Assembly: GCF_014873145.1 (NCBI RefSeq)
Contig: NZ_JADBEK010000001.1
Span: 124,001-188,000, forward strand
DNA: 64,000 bases
Direction of reading: 5' to 3'
From: Nonomuraea angiospora
GTDB taxonomy: Bacteria > Actinomycetota > Actinomycetes > Streptosporangiales > Streptosporangiaceae
Shown: one piece after another, positions 15,823 to 24,343 of the stretch
Numbering within the stretch: the first letter of the stretch is position 1
Layout: each line of letters starts with the position of its first letter
Made by a program: the position numbers and the translations under genes
Notes under the pieces: generated by a model
What the model saw: the letters and a program-made list of their open reading frames with translations, nothing else
Databases searched by the model: none
What the model was told of the DNA's origin: nothing

Positions 15823-16989
15823 TCAGGACGTCTCGGACCAGACGGGCAGCTCCACGCTGATCGTCAGGCCGCCCTCGTCCCTGGGCGTGGCCGTGACCGT
15901 GCCGTCGTGCGCCTCGGTGATCACCCGTACGATCGACAGCCCCAGCCCGCTGCCCCGGTCCGAGCGCAGCCGGTCGCCGTGCAGCCGCCGGAACGGCTCG
16001 AAGATCGTCTCGATCTCGTACGACGGCACCTGCAGCCCCGAGTTGGCCACGACCAGCTCGACCCGATCGGCCCGCCGCCGCGTCGTGACCCACACCTCGC
16101 CCTTGGCGTGGTTGTGCCGGATGGCGTTCTCCACGAGGTTCTGCACCAGCCGCTCCACCAGCACCGCCTCGCCCGCCGTCGGCGCGGGGTCGAGCAGCCG
16201 GTGCATGGTCACCTCGCGCTCGGCCGCCTCGGCCGCCGCCTGGTCGAGCACGTGCTCGGCCACGTCCGCCAGGTCGAACGGCCGCCGGTCCAGCACCGCC
16301 TGCTCGCCCTCGGTCAGCGCCAGCAGGCCGTCGATCAGGCGCTCGTGGCGGGCGTTGACCAGCAGCAGCGACTCGCCGAGCCGCTTGACGTCCTCCGTCG
16401 CGTCCGGCCGCCGCACGGCCACGTCCACCAGCGTCCTGTTGATCGTGAGCGGGGTGCGCAGCTCGTGCGAGGCGTTCGCGACGAACCTGCGCTGGCCGTC
16501 GAACGAGCGCGCCAGCCGGCCGAGCATGGTGTCGTAGACGTCGGTCAACTCCTTGATCTCGTCCTGGGGGCCGTCGTAGCCGATCCGCTCGCTCAGGTTG
16601 TGGCTCTGGGCGACCCGGCGGGCGGTGTCGGTGACGTTCCTGAGCGGGCGCAGCACCATGCCCGCCGTCCGCCAGCCGATCCCGAACGCCAGCCCGGTGC
16701 CGGCGAGTACCGCCACCCCGCCAGCGGTGCGCAGGTTGGACAGGACGCTGGTCTGGTAGGCGAGGTGCGTCTTGAGCGCGAACCCCCTGGCTATTTCATA
16801 CCCGTCCTGGTAGCGCGCGGAGTAGAGGCTGTAGCCGTCCCGCTCCACCCGGATCTCGTCGGGAGTGAACACCGAGGCCCGGTACTGGAAGCTCGTCTGG
16901 ACGACGAAGTAGACGGCGACCAGGGCGAGGGCGGCGACCACGAAGAACACGCCCGCGCTGACCAGCGCGAACCGCAGGCGCATGCTCAT
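15823..16989 (-). CDS. Two-component sensor histidine kinase
   Basis: A 388-residue membrane sensor kinase. TM1 is at about 8-28, a short extracytoplasmic loop (about 29-85) follows, then TM2 (about 86-107), HAMP, HisKA with ASHELRTPL (H175) and HATPase with NLVENAIRHN and GSGLGLSIV. It phosphorylates the response regulator encoded just upstream: the ATG overlaps that gene's TGA by 4 bp, so the pair is translationally coupled. The small outer loop offers little clue to the stimulus; the type resembles CseC/CutS-like envelope sensors. Confidence 0.93.
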   Translation of the reverse strand: MSMRLRFALVSAGVFFVVAALALVAVYFVVQTSFQYRASVFTPDEIRVERDGYSLYSARYQDGYEIARGFALKTHLAYQTSVLSNLRTAGGVAVLAGTGLAFGIGWRTAGMVLRPLRNVTDTARRVAQSHNLSERIGYDGPQDEIKELTDVYDTMLGRLARSFDGQRRFVANASHELRTPLTINRTLVDVAVRRPDATEDVKRLGESLLLVNARHERLIDGLLALTEGEQAVLDRRPFDLADVAEHVLDQAAAEAAEREVTMHRLLDPAPTAGEAVLVERLVQNLVENAIRHNHAKGEVWVTTRRRADRVELVVANSGLQVPSYEIETIFEPFRRLHGDRLRSDRGSGLGLSIVRVITEAHDGTVTATPRDEGGLTISVELPVWSETS

Positions 16990-17642
16990 GGGATGCGATA
17001 CCCCGATCCCGGCACGGTCTCGATGACCTGGGGCTCGCCGAGCTTCTTGCGCAGCTTCATCATCGTGGTGCGGACCGTGTTCGTGAACGGGTCGATGTGC
17101 TCGTCCCACACCTTCTCCAGCAACGTCTCCGCCGAGACCACCGCTCCCTGGGCCCGCAGCAGCTCGGCCAGCACGCCGAACTCCTTGCGGGCCAGCGGCA
17201 CGTACCGGCCCTCCCTGAACACCTGCCGGTGCGCCCAGTCCAGCCGCACCCCGGCCCGCTCCAGCATGGGCGGGTCGGCCCGCCTGGCCCGCCGCCCGAG
17301 CGCGTGCACCCGGGCCACCAGCTCCTCGAACGCGAACGGCTTGGGCAGGTAGTCGTCGGCCCCCAGCGACAGCCCCGCCACCCGGGAGCGCACGTCGCTC
17401 GCGGCGGTCAGCATGAGCACCCGCACCAGCCAGCCGCGCTCGACCACGGCCTTGCACACCTCGTCCCCGTGCACCTGCGGCAGGTCACGGTCGAGGATCA
17501 GCACGTCGTAGTCGTGCACGCCGAGCCGTTCGAGCGCCGCGTCCCCGTCGTAGGCGACGTCGACGGCCAGCGCCTCCCCGCGTAACCCCTCGGCGATCGA
17601 GTCGGCGAGCATCCGCTCATCCTCAGCGACCAAAACGCGCAC
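16986..17642 (-). CDS. OmpR-family response regulator
   Basis: A 218-residue regulator. The receiver domain carries acidic pair EDE, phospho-acceptor D51 (LILDRDLPQ) and conserved KPFAF. The C-terminal winged helix has FGVLAELLRAQGAVVS and VRTTMMKLRKKLG. It works with the kinase encoded downstream. The start GTG 17642 gives VRVLVAEDER, the normal family beginning; a longer frame to 17702 would add residues that match nothing. Two GCATAAC direct repeats 11 bp apart lie about 45 bp upstream and may be an autoregulatory site. Confidence 0.93.
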   Translation of the reverse strand: MRVLVAEDERMLADSIAEGLRGEALAVDVAYDGDAALERLGVHDYDVLILDRDLPQVHGDEVCKAVVERGWLVRVLMLTAASDVRSRVAGLSLGADDYLPKPFAFEELVARVHALGRRARRADPPMLERAGVRLDWAHRQVFREGRYVPLARKEFGVLAELLRAQGAVVSAETLLEKVWDEHIDPFTNTVRTTMMKLRKKLGEPQVIETVPGSGYRIP

Positions 17643-17687
17643 CGTGCCCCCAAAAGATGTGAAATGCCCGCCAGTCTGCTCCGGCCG

Positions 17688-17705
17688 GCATAACGCGCGC
17701 ATAAC
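17688..17705. promoter_or_regulatory. 11-bp-spaced direct repeats, candidate OmpR-type regulator site
   Basis: GCATAAC occurs at 17688-17694 and 17699-17705, exactly 11 bp apart, and GGTTAT follows in reverse at 17724-17729. Direct repeats with 11-bp period are typical of OmpR/PhoB-family dimers. The site lies between the response regulator and the divergent membrane glycosyltransferase, so it could control both. Confidence 0.5.
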
Positions 17706-17793
17706 CAGAATCGGTGACGTTCAGGTTATCGGTGGCGCGCTGGACTGACCGCCCTGAAGCCGGGATCCGCCCGGCTGTCTCGGGGGGAAGACC

Positions 17794-19209
17794 ATGGCGC
17801 CCACGCTCGCGGGGCCCCGTGACCACCGGCTGTTCGGGTGCGTGCTCGCGCTGGCCGCCGCGCTGCGCGTGCTGGTCATGCTGGGGTACGACACGGCGCG
17901 GCTCTATTGGTACGACTCGTTCACCTACCTGGACACGGCCGTGCATGTGCGGCCGCAGGGCGCGTTCCACCCGGCGGGCTACTCGTGGTTCCTGTGGGCG
18001 CTGCGGCCCTTCGGGAGCGTGGAGCTCGTCGTGGGGGTGCAGCACGCGATGGGGCTGGCCGTCGGGGTGATGACCTACCTATTGCTGCGCCGCCGGTCGC
18101 TGCCCGCCTGGGGAGCGGCGCTGACGGCGGCGCCGGTGCTGTTCGACCCGGCGTTCGTGCGCCTGGAGCACGCCGTGCTGTCGGACACGCAGGTGATCTT
18201 CCTCGTCGTGGCCGCGCTGCTGGTGCTCATGTGGCGTGGGGAGGTGTCCACGCGGGCGGCGGCGGTGGCGGGAGCGCTGCTCGCGCTGGCCGGTCTGACG
18301 CGTACCGCCACCGTGCCGCTGCTCGGCCTGGCCGCCCTCTACCTCCTGCTGAGGAGGACCCCATGGCGGGCACGGTGGCGCGCGGCCGTGGCCCTGGTCG
18401 TGGCGGGGGCGCTGCCGCTGGCCGCCTACGCCGGCTGGTACGCCCAGCACCACGGCAGGTTCGCGCTGAGCGGCTCCGACGGCGTCGCCCTGTGGGCCCG
18501 CACCATGACCTTCGCCGACTGCTCGATCATCAGGCCGCCCGCGGACCAGGCCGCGCTCTGCCCGAACGGCACCGTCCTGGACGCCGCCTCCGAGTACGTC
18601 TGGGACCCGCGGGCCTCGCTGAACCGCCTGCCCGGCGACCGGTTCACCCACAACGACCTGGCCAGGGCGTTCGCGCTCAGGGCCATCGCCGCGCAGCCCC
18701 TGGACTACCTGCGCGAGGTCGTCCGGGACACCTCGCTCGCCTTCACCTGGGAGCCGGTCGCCCACCCGAAGCGGATGAGCCCGACCACGGCCTTCCAGCG
18801 GGGCTCCTGGCCGCTCCCCTCCGGCCGGCCCCTCGTGGACCAGGTCAGGAAGGAGTACGACCCGGACATCCGGGGCATGCGGTCCGTCGAGCCGTTCGCC
18901 TCGGTCCTGGCCGCCTACCCGTACCCGTGGTTCCTGCACGGCACGCTGTTCGGCGTCCTGCTGCTGGCCGGCGGGGCCGGCGCGGTGCTGCGCCCGCGCC
19001 GGGCGCTGCTGCCGTGGTCGTTCGCGGTGTTCCTGCTCGTGGCGCCGGTGGCCGCGCTCGACTTCGACCACCGCTACGTCCTGCCCGCCATCCCCGTCGC
19101 CTGCGTGGCCGCCGCGCTGGCCGTGCCGCGGCCGGCGGGTGGTTACCCCCGTGGCTACGATCATGTTGCGCGCCCGAAAGCATCGGCGAACGGCTCTCGC
19201 GCGTCCTGA
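17794..19209 (+). CDS. Polytopic membrane protein, GT-C-type glycosyltransferase-like
   Basis: A 471-residue integral membrane protein with about ten hydrophobic segments. The first loop has an acidic stretch (YWYDSFTYLDTAVH), and a long extracytoplasmic loop lies between residues 230 and 370. This resembles GT39/PMT-like GT-C enzymes, which move sugars from polyprenyl phosphate to proteins or cell-wall polymers. The HPAGYSWFLWAL motif is common in these actinobacterial proteins. The substrate is unknown. ATG 17794 has GGGGGAAGA upstream. It is divergent from the two-component system and could be its target. Confidence 0.75.
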   Translation: MAPTLAGPRDHRLFGCVLALAAALRVLVMLGYDTARLYWYDSFTYLDTAVHVRPQGAFHPAGYSWFLWALRPFGSVELVVGVQHAMGLAVGVMTYLLLRRRSLPAWGAALTAAPVLFDPAFVRLEHAVLSDTQVIFLVVAALLVLMWRGEVSTRAAAVAGALLALAGLTRTATVPLLGLAALYLLLRRTPWRARWRAAVALVVAGALPLAAYAGWYAQHHGRFALSGSDGVALWARTMTFADCSIIRPPADQAALCPNGTVLDAASEYVWDPRASLNRLPGDRFTHNDLARAFALRAIAAQPLDYLREVVRDTSLAFTWEPVAHPKRMSPTTAFQRGSWPLPSGRPLVDQVRKEYDPDIRGMRSVEPFASVLAAYPYPWFLHGTLFGVLLLAGGAGAVLRPRRALLPWSFAVFLLVAPVAALDFDHRYVLPAIPVACVAAALAVPRPAGGYPRGYDHVARPKASANGSRAS

Positions 19210-19215
19210 AGGGCG

Positions 19216-19248
19216 GGGCGGCCGCTGCGGTGCTGGTCGAGGCCGCCC
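19216..19248 (+). terminator. Hairpin after the membrane glycosyltransferase-like gene
   Basis: GGGCGGCC (19216-19223) can pair with GGCCGCCC (19241-19248) across a 17-nt loop, just after the stop at 19209. It lacks a T-tract, so it is a weak terminator call. Confidence 0.35.
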
Positions 19249-19318
19249 TGACGAGCCCGGCCGGCCATGGAAGCGCCCCGAGATCGCCCCGCTGGTCCCC
19301 CCGCTGACCTTTTTGAGG

Positions 19319-19348
19319 CTGACACTCCACCGGAATGTTACGTAATAT
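19319..19348 (+). promoter_or_regulatory. Promoter for the three-paralogue membrane cluster
   Basis: CTGACA (19319-19324), an 18-bp spacer and TAATAT (19343-19348) match the housekeeping promoter pattern. The hexamers precede the GTG of the first paralogue by about 30 nt. TTACGTAA, a palindrome, overlaps the -10 region. Confidence 0.6.
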
Positions 19349-19378
19349 CCGTACATCGCGAGCGTTGGGGGCGCCAGG

Positions 19379-20278
19379 GTGCCAGGACAGAGCGTGGGTG
19401 TGGTCGTCGATCCCGGAGTGCCTCCGGAAGTAGCCGGACTGCTGCGTGCCAACGCCCCGCTGCTGTCCAGGATCAGGGCCGGATGGGTGCCGCCCGCCGA
19501 GACGTCGTCGCGCCGCAAGAGCCCGTCCAGCGCCATGCTCCTGGCCGCGACCCCCTTCGTGGTCGCGCTCATGGCACTCCTGCTCGCCTCGCGGTTCGCG
19601 CCGGCCGGGTTCGTGCTGCTCGGCACGTACGTCTTCATCGTCCTCGTCAAGATCGCCTCCATGAGCGAGGTGCCCGAGGACGACCGGCCGCAGGAGCGCG
19701 GCGTCTACGAGCAGGCCCGCTGGTACGACGGCCGCTACCTGCTGCCCGAGGACTTCGACCAGGAGGCCAGGGCCGTCCTGACCAGGGCGCAGCGGGCCAT
19801 CGGGTCCGTGCTGCGCTCCCACGTCAACGCCGAGGGGCTGCTCGACGACGCCCGCAACGCCGTGATGCTGCCCGCCCAGGAGTGGGAGATCGCCCGCCTG
19901 CTCGCCAAGCTGTCGGCGCTGCGCCTGGAACACCGGGAGCTGCTGGCCAGGGGCATCGCGCCCGAGGTGGCCGCGGTGATCGAGCCGCTCGAACGCGCCC
20001 TGGTCAACAGCGAGGCCGCCGTCGTCGCCCGCGTGGAGGCGCTGGAACGTTACGCCGGCCACGTGGCCGAGGCCGAGCGCGCCTACCACGCCCGCGGCCA
20101 GATCGAGGAGCTGCGCGCCCGGCTGCCGCGCTACGAGGAACTGCTGGCGGAGTCGGGCGCGGACAAGCTCGCCGTGCCCGAGATCGAGCGCCTGGCCGAG
20201 GACGCCGACGTGCTCGAACGCACCTTACGACGCAGCGTCCGGTCCGCCCACGAGGCGTTCCGCTATCTCGAAGGCTGA
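19379..20278 (+). CDS. Unknown membrane/coiled-coil protein, tandem paralogue 1
   Basis: A 299-residue protein of a family I cannot name. Layout: a short N-terminal segment VVVDPGVPPEVAGLLRAN, then RIRAGWVP; two hydrophobic segments (about 52-95); then about 190 cytoplasmic residues predicted as long helices and coiled coil. The strongest conservation among the three paralogues is NAEGLLDD.RN.VMLPAQEW from residue 150, followed by EIARLLAKLS, and the C-terminal SAHEAFRYLEG. No catalytic motif is visible. A scaffold or membrane-bound oligomer is plausible but unproven. Start GTG 19379. Confidence 0.8.
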   Translation: MPGQSVGVVVDPGVPPEVAGLLRANAPLLSRIRAGWVPPAETSSRRKSPSSAMLLAATPFVVALMALLLASRFAPAGFVLLGTYVFIVLVKIASMSEVPEDDRPQERGVYEQARWYDGRYLLPEDFDQEARAVLTRAQRAIGSVLRSHVNAEGLLDDARNAVMLPAQEWEIARLLAKLSALRLEHRELLARGIAPEVAAVIEPLERALVNSEAAVVARVEALERYAGHVAEAERAYHARGQIEELRARLPRYEELLAESGADKLAVPEIERLAEDADVLERTLRRSVRSAHEAFRYLEG

Positions 20279-20301
20279 CACTCGGACATAGGATCAAAAA
20301 C

Positions 20302-21210
20302 GTGCCCGGACGTCATGCGAAGGTGATAGTCGATCCGGCGGTGGCCGACGACGTCGCGGCCCTCTTACGTGACAACCGCAAACTCCTCGTACGCATCCAC
20401 GCCGGCTGGGTGCCCGCGCACAAGCGCCACCGCCCGATGGTCGGCATCGTGACCAGGCTGGCGGCCACCGGGACCGCCGCCGTCGCGGCCGTCTACGGCC
20501 TGGCCCTCTTCGTCGCCGGACGCTACACCCCCTTCGCCGTGATCATGACCGGCGCCGCCCTGCTCGTCGTCAGCGTCCTGCTCAGGCCCAGGCCCGACGC
20601 CGAGGTGGAGCGAGCGCACGCGCTGGAGCTGGCCGTCTACGACGGCGCCCGCAGGCACGAGGGCCGTTACGTCGTGCGCGAACAGCTCGACGAGCCCGCC
20701 AGGGCCCTCATGATCCGCGCCCAGACCGCCATCGACCAGGTCATGGGCTCCAGCGTCAACGCCGAGGGGCTGCTGGACGACGTGCGCAACTCCGTCATGC
20801 TGCCCGCCCAGGAGTGGGAGATCGCCCGGCTGCTGGCCAAGCTGTCGGAGCTGCGGGCCGAGCACGAGGAGGTCGTCTCCGAAGGGCTCACCCCCGAGGT
20901 GGCCGCCGTCGCCGAACCCCTCGCCCAGGCGCTCGACAGCAGCCAGCAGGCCGTGATCGCCCGCGTCGAGGCACTGGAACGTTACGCCGGCCACGTCGCC
21001 GACGCCGAGCGCGCCTACCGCGCCCGGCACCAGATCGAACGCCTCAGCGCCAAGCTGCCCCGCTACGAGGAGCTCCTCGCCGAGTCGGGCGCTGACGGGT
21101 CGTCCGTACCGGAGCTGAGCCGGTTGTCCGACGACGCCGACCGCCTCGAACAGGCGCTCCGCGACAGCGTCAGCTCCGCGCACGAAGCTTTTCGCCACCT
21201 GAGGGGGTGA
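20302..21210 (+). CDS. Unknown membrane/coiled-coil protein, tandem paralogue 2
   Basis: A 302-residue protein with the same architecture as its neighbours: VIVDPAVADDVAALLRDN, then RIHAGWVP; two membrane segments (about 55-100); the conserved SSVNAEGLLDDVRNSVML block; a coiled-coil tail; and a terminal SAHEAFRHLRG. The membrane segments are the most diverged part; the helical block is nearly identical to paralogue 1. The start is GTG 20302, 23 nt after the previous stop. TAGGAT (20289-20294) lies 7 nt before it and could be a leaderless -10 element or a weak AGGA ribosome site. Confidence 0.8.
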   Translation: MPGRHAKVIVDPAVADDVAALLRDNRKLLVRIHAGWVPAHKRHRPMVGIVTRLAATGTAAVAAVYGLALFVAGRYTPFAVIMTGAALLVVSVLLRPRPDAEVERAHALELAVYDGARRHEGRYVVREQLDEPARALMIRAQTAIDQVMGSSVNAEGLLDDVRNSVMLPAQEWEIARLLAKLSELRAEHEEVVSEGLTPEVAAVAEPLAQALDSSQQAVIARVEALERYAGHVADAERAYRARHQIERLSAKLPRYEELLAESGADGSSVPELSRLSDDADRLEQALRDSVSSAHEAFRHLRG

Positions 21211-21231
21211 TTTCCCTTAGGATCCGGTTTC

Positions 21232-22116
21232 GTGGCGGATGTGGTGGTAGACCCCGAGGTGCCGCCGGATGACGCGCAGTTGCTCAGGGAGAGCCGGCGG
21301 GTGCTGCTCAAGATGCGCCAGGGCTGGGCCCCCGAGCCGAGGCGGGCCATATCGAGCGCGCAGTACCGGATCATCGCGGCGTTCGGATCGGTGGCGCTCT
21401 TCGGCGTGATGGCCGCCGGTGGCATGGTCGGCCGGGGCCTCGGCCTGCTGGTGCTCGTCCTCCTGGGCATCCCCATGATGATCGTGCTGTTCCTCCGCAA
21501 CGACCTGCCCGACGACGACGAGGAGGAGTACGAGCGCGAGGTCTACGAGCAGCTGCGCTGGCACGAGGGCCGCTACGTGCTCACCGAGGACCTCGACGAG
21601 GCCTCCGCCCGCCTGCTCGCCCGCGCCCAGCGCGCCATCGCCGTCGTCACCGGGTCCCGGGTCAACGCCGAGGGCCTGCTCGACGACGTGCGCAACGCGG
21701 TGATGCTGCCCGCCCAGGAGTGGGAGATCGCCCGCCTGCTGGCCAAGCTGTCCGCGCTGCGCACCAAGCACAGGGAGACCGTGTCCAAGGGGCTCACGCC
21801 CGAGGTGGAGGCCGTGGCCGAACCCCTCGCGCGGGCCCTCGACAGCAGCGAGGCGGCCGTGCTGGCCCGCGTCGAGGCGCTGGAACGTTACGCGTCCAAC
21901 GTCGCGGAGGCCGAGCGCGCGTACCAGGCCCACCAGCAGATCGAGGAGCTGCGGGGGCGGTTGCACCAGTACGAGGAACTGGTGGCCGAGACGGGGGCCG
22001 GCGGGTTCGCGGTGCCGGAGCTGGAAAGTCTGGCGCAGGACGCGGACCGGCTGGAGCAGGCGCTGCGGCGAAGCGTCACCTCCGCCCACGAGGCCTTCCG
22101 CTACCTCGACCCCTGA
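21232..22116 (+). CDS. Unknown membrane/coiled-coil protein, tandem paralogue 3
   Basis: A 294-residue protein, the third tandem copy. It starts VVVDPEVPPDDAQLLRES and KMRQGWAP, has two hydrophobic segments (about 45-85), an acidic stretch PDDDEEEYEREVYEQ, the conserved SRVNAEGLLDDVRNAVML block and terminal SAHEAFRYLDP. Start GTG 21232 follows the previous stop by 21 nt; TAGGAT lies 8 nt before it, as in paralogue 2. A strong hairpin terminator follows, so the three genes form one unit. Retention of three diverged copies suggests hetero-oligomers rather than simple dosage (inference). Confidence 0.8.
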   Translation: MADVVVDPEVPPDDAQLLRESRRVLLKMRQGWAPEPRRAISSAQYRIIAAFGSVALFGVMAAGGMVGRGLGLLVLVLLGIPMMIVLFLRNDLPDDDEEEYEREVYEQLRWHEGRYVLTEDLDEASARLLARAQRAIAVVTGSRVNAEGLLDDVRNAVMLPAQEWEIARLLAKLSALRTKHRETVSKGLTPEVEAVAEPLARALDSSEAAVLARVEALERYASNVAEAERAYQAHQQIEELRGRLHQYEELVAETGAGGFAVPELESLAQDADRLEQALRRSVTSAHEAFRYLDP

Positions 22117-22130
22117 CCCCTCTCGCCCCT

Positions 22131-22178
22131 CACCCCAAAGGGACCTCAGCCGGAGTACGGCTCGGGTCCTTCGGGGTG
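22131..22178. terminator. Long two-part hairpin terminator between the paralogue cluster and murG
   Basis: The outer arms are CACCCCAAAGGGACC (22131-22145) and GGGTCCTTCGGGGTG (22164-22178); the inner arms are AGCCG (22148-22152) and CGGCT (22158-22162) around a 5-nt loop. The stem is nearly continuous and sits between two converging genes, fitting a bidirectional terminator. Confidence 0.75.
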
Positions 22179-22230
22179 GGTGGCGATGACCGGTCGGCGT
22201 CCCTCCCCTCAATGGGACCTCAGCCGGAGT
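22140..22230. repeat. 17-bp direct repeat flanking the intergenic gap
   Basis: GGGACCTCAGCCGGAGT occurs at 22140-22156, inside the terminator stem, and identically at 22214-22230, just outside the murG stop. The second copy does not have the matching arm of the hairpin. Confidence 0.8.
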
Positions 22231-22238
22231 GCGCCTGG

Positions 22239-23369
22239 TCAGGCCGGGCGGGCGGTTTCCAGGAGGAGGTCGCACAGGGCGTCGGCGGCGTCCACGCGCC
22301 CCAGCTTGGCCGACGCCTGCCCCATCGTCTGGCGCAGCCCCGGGTCGGCCAGCAACGGCATCAGCTCGGCCAGCAGCTGCTCGGCCGTGGGATGCGGCTC
22401 CAGCAGGGCCCGGGCCGCCCCCGCCGACACCAGGTACGCGGCGTTCTTGCGCTGCTCGTCCCCCCCGGTGGGGATCAGGGGCACCAGCACCGAGGGCTTG
22501 CCGATGGCGGTCAGCTCCGACACCGTCCCCGCCCCGCTGCGGGAGATCACCACGTCGGCGGCGGCGAACAGGTCGGCCAGCTCCCCGCCCACGTACGGCA
22601 CCGGATGGTAGCGGTCGGCCAGGTCCGCGGGCAGCGCCACGGCCCGCATCTGGTCGATCCACGCCGGCCCGCACTGGTGCACGACCTGGGCGTGCGGCAG
22701 CAGCCGCGGCAGGATCTCCGCGATCAGGGTGTTGACCTGCTTGCTGCCCTGCGCGCCGCCCGTCACGTAGATCAGCGGCACCTCGAACGTCAGCCCGAAC
22801 AGGTCGTACGCCGCCGCCCGGTTGCCCTGCAGCAGCTCGGGCCTGATCGGGTTTCCGGTCACCACGGCCTTCGAGCGAGCAGAGGCGGGCAGATAGTCCA
22901 GCGACGACTCGTGCGACAGCGCGATCCTGGTCGCCAGCCTGGACAGGATGCGGTTGGCCAGCCCCACGACGGTCGTCTGCTCGTGCATCACCAGCGGCCG
23001 GCGGATCAGCTTGGCCGCGACCCCGATGGGCACCGCCACGTAGCCCCCGGTCGACAGCACCACGTCCGGCAGGTAGCGGGCCGCGTGCCCCACCGCCTGC
23101 AGCACCCCGATCGGGATGCGGAAGACGTCGGCGATGTTGGTGCCCAGCTCCTTGAGGTTCGGACGGCGGCGCAGCTTGCCCGTGGTGATCGCCTTGAACG
23201 GGATGCCGTGCTCGGCCGTGATCCGCGCCTCCAGGCCGTTGGCCGTGCCCACCCAGAGCACGTCGTGGGGCACCTGACGCCGCTGGACGGCCGTCAGGGT
23301 GGTCAGAGCCGGATAGGTGTGACCACCGGTGCCGCCGCCGGTGATCAACAGTCGCAGGGTTCGTGACAT
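22239..23369 (-). CDS. MurG-type glycosyltransferase, solitary
   Basis: A 376-residue GT28 enzyme. MurG adds GlcNAc to lipid I on the inner face of the membrane to make lipid II. Seen: N-terminal GGGTGGHTYPAL, mid VTGGAQGSKQVN, and the donor-binding region ISRSGAGTVSELTAIGKPSVLVP with DEQ.KNA. The length is normal. It stands alone, not in a division/cell-wall cluster, so it is probably a second copy beside the essential murG. The role could be sporulation-specific wall synthesis or altered susceptibility to lipid-II-binding antibiotics; both are inference. Confidence 0.88.
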   Translation of the reverse strand: MSRTLRLLITGGGTGGHTYPALTTLTAVQRRQVPHDVLWVGTANGLEARITAEHGIPFKAITTGKLRRRPNLKELGTNIADVFRIPIGVLQAVGHAARYLPDVVLSTGGYVAVPIGVAAKLIRRPLVMHEQTTVVGLANRILSRLATRIALSHESSLDYLPASARSKAVVTGNPIRPELLQGNRAAAYDLFGLTFEVPLIYVTGGAQGSKQVNTLIAEILPRLLPHAQVVHQCGPAWIDQMRAVALPADLADRYHPVPYVGGELADLFAAADVVISRSGAGTVSELTAIGKPSVLVPLIPTGGDEQRKNAAYLVSAGAARALLEPHPTAEQLLAELMPLLADPGLRQTMGQASAKLGRVDAADALCDLLLETARPA

Positions 23370-23373
23370 GCGA

Positions 23374-24294
23374 TCAGACTAGGGCCGCACAGCGGAAACC
23401 CGTGTGCCCGGTGGAGGAGTCAGGCGTGTTGGAGGTGCGGGCGGCCACGCGGTAGCGGTTGCAGTAGGAGTCGTGGCACAGGTACGAGCCGCCGCGGATC
23501 ACCTTCGCCGAGCCCTGCGCGGGTCCGGCCGGGTTGTCGGCGAACGCCTCCCAGCTCGTGCCCCACCAGTCGGCCGTCCACTCCCAGACGTTGCCGGAGA
23601 CGTTGTAGAGGCCGTACCCGTTGGGCTGGAACGACTTGACCGGCACCGTCCCCTTGCTCGGCGCCACCGGGAAGCGGCCCTGCCAGATGTTGCACCGCTG
23701 CCGCCCCTTGGGCGCCAGCTCGTCGCCCCACGGGTAGCGCTTGCGCTCCAGGCCGCCGCGGGCGGCCATCTCCCACTCCGCCTCCGTGGGCAGCCGCTTG
23801 CCCGCCCACGTGGCGTACGCGGTCGCGTCGTTCCAGGACACGTGCACGACGGGGTGGTTCTGCCGGTCGCCGGCCGACGACCCCGGGCCCTCCGGCGAGC
23901 GCCACGAGGCGCCCTCGACGCCCGCCCACCAGGGTGCGCCGGGCACGCCGGCGTCCATCACCCCGCCCGTGGCGAACTGGGCGAACACGAACGACCAGCC
24001 GATCCGCTCGGCCTCGGTGACGTATCCGGTCTCCTTCACGAACGTGGCGAACTGCGCGTTCGTCACGCACGTCGGATCGATCAGGAACGGGTCCAGCCGC
24101 ACCTCGCGCACCGGCCCCTCGCCGTCCTCGGGCCGCCCGTCGGGGTCGTCGCCGCCCATGAGGAACGTTCCGCCGGGCACGCGCACCATCCCGCGCGGCG
24201 CCTCCCGCCGCACGACGGTCACCGGCCCCGCGAGCGGCCCCGCGTCCGGCTGCGCGGCGGCGCCGTCTCTGCTCGGCCCACAGCAAGCGCTCAA
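23374..24294 (-). CDS. Formylglycine-generating enzyme (sulfatase-modifying factor)
   Basis: A 306-residue FGE-sulfatase domain protein. It is the oxygen- and copper-dependent enzyme that turns a Cys in CxPxR into formylglycine on type I sulfatases. The catalytic copper cysteines are present five apart (C273 and C278 in SYLCHDSYCNRYR), with the family signatures VPGGTFLMGG, RLPTEAEWE and WEWTADW. The start is uncertain: TTG 24294 gives MSACCGPSR with GGGGGA just upstream, while ATG 24345 would overlap the divergent P450 start. No sulfatase gene is in the window. Confidence 0.9.
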   Translation of the reverse strand: MSACCGPSRDGAAAQPDAGPLAGPVTVVRREAPRGMVRVPGGTFLMGGDDPDGRPEDGEGPVREVRLDPFLIDPTCVTNAQFATFVKETGYVTEAERIGWSFVFAQFATGGVMDAGVPGAPWWAGVEGASWRSPEGPGSSAGDRQNHPVVHVSWNDATAYATWAGKRLPTEAEWEMAARGGLERKRYPWGDELAPKGRQRCNIWQGRFPVAPSKGTVPVKSFQPNGYGLYNVSGNVWEWTADWWGTSWEAFADNPAGPAQGSAKVIRGGSYLCHDSYCNRYRVAARTSNTPDSSTGHTGFRCAALV

Positions 24295-24343
24295 AAGTCC
24301 CCCAAACGTGTCCACGACACCAAGGAAGGGTAGTCCCTGGAGC

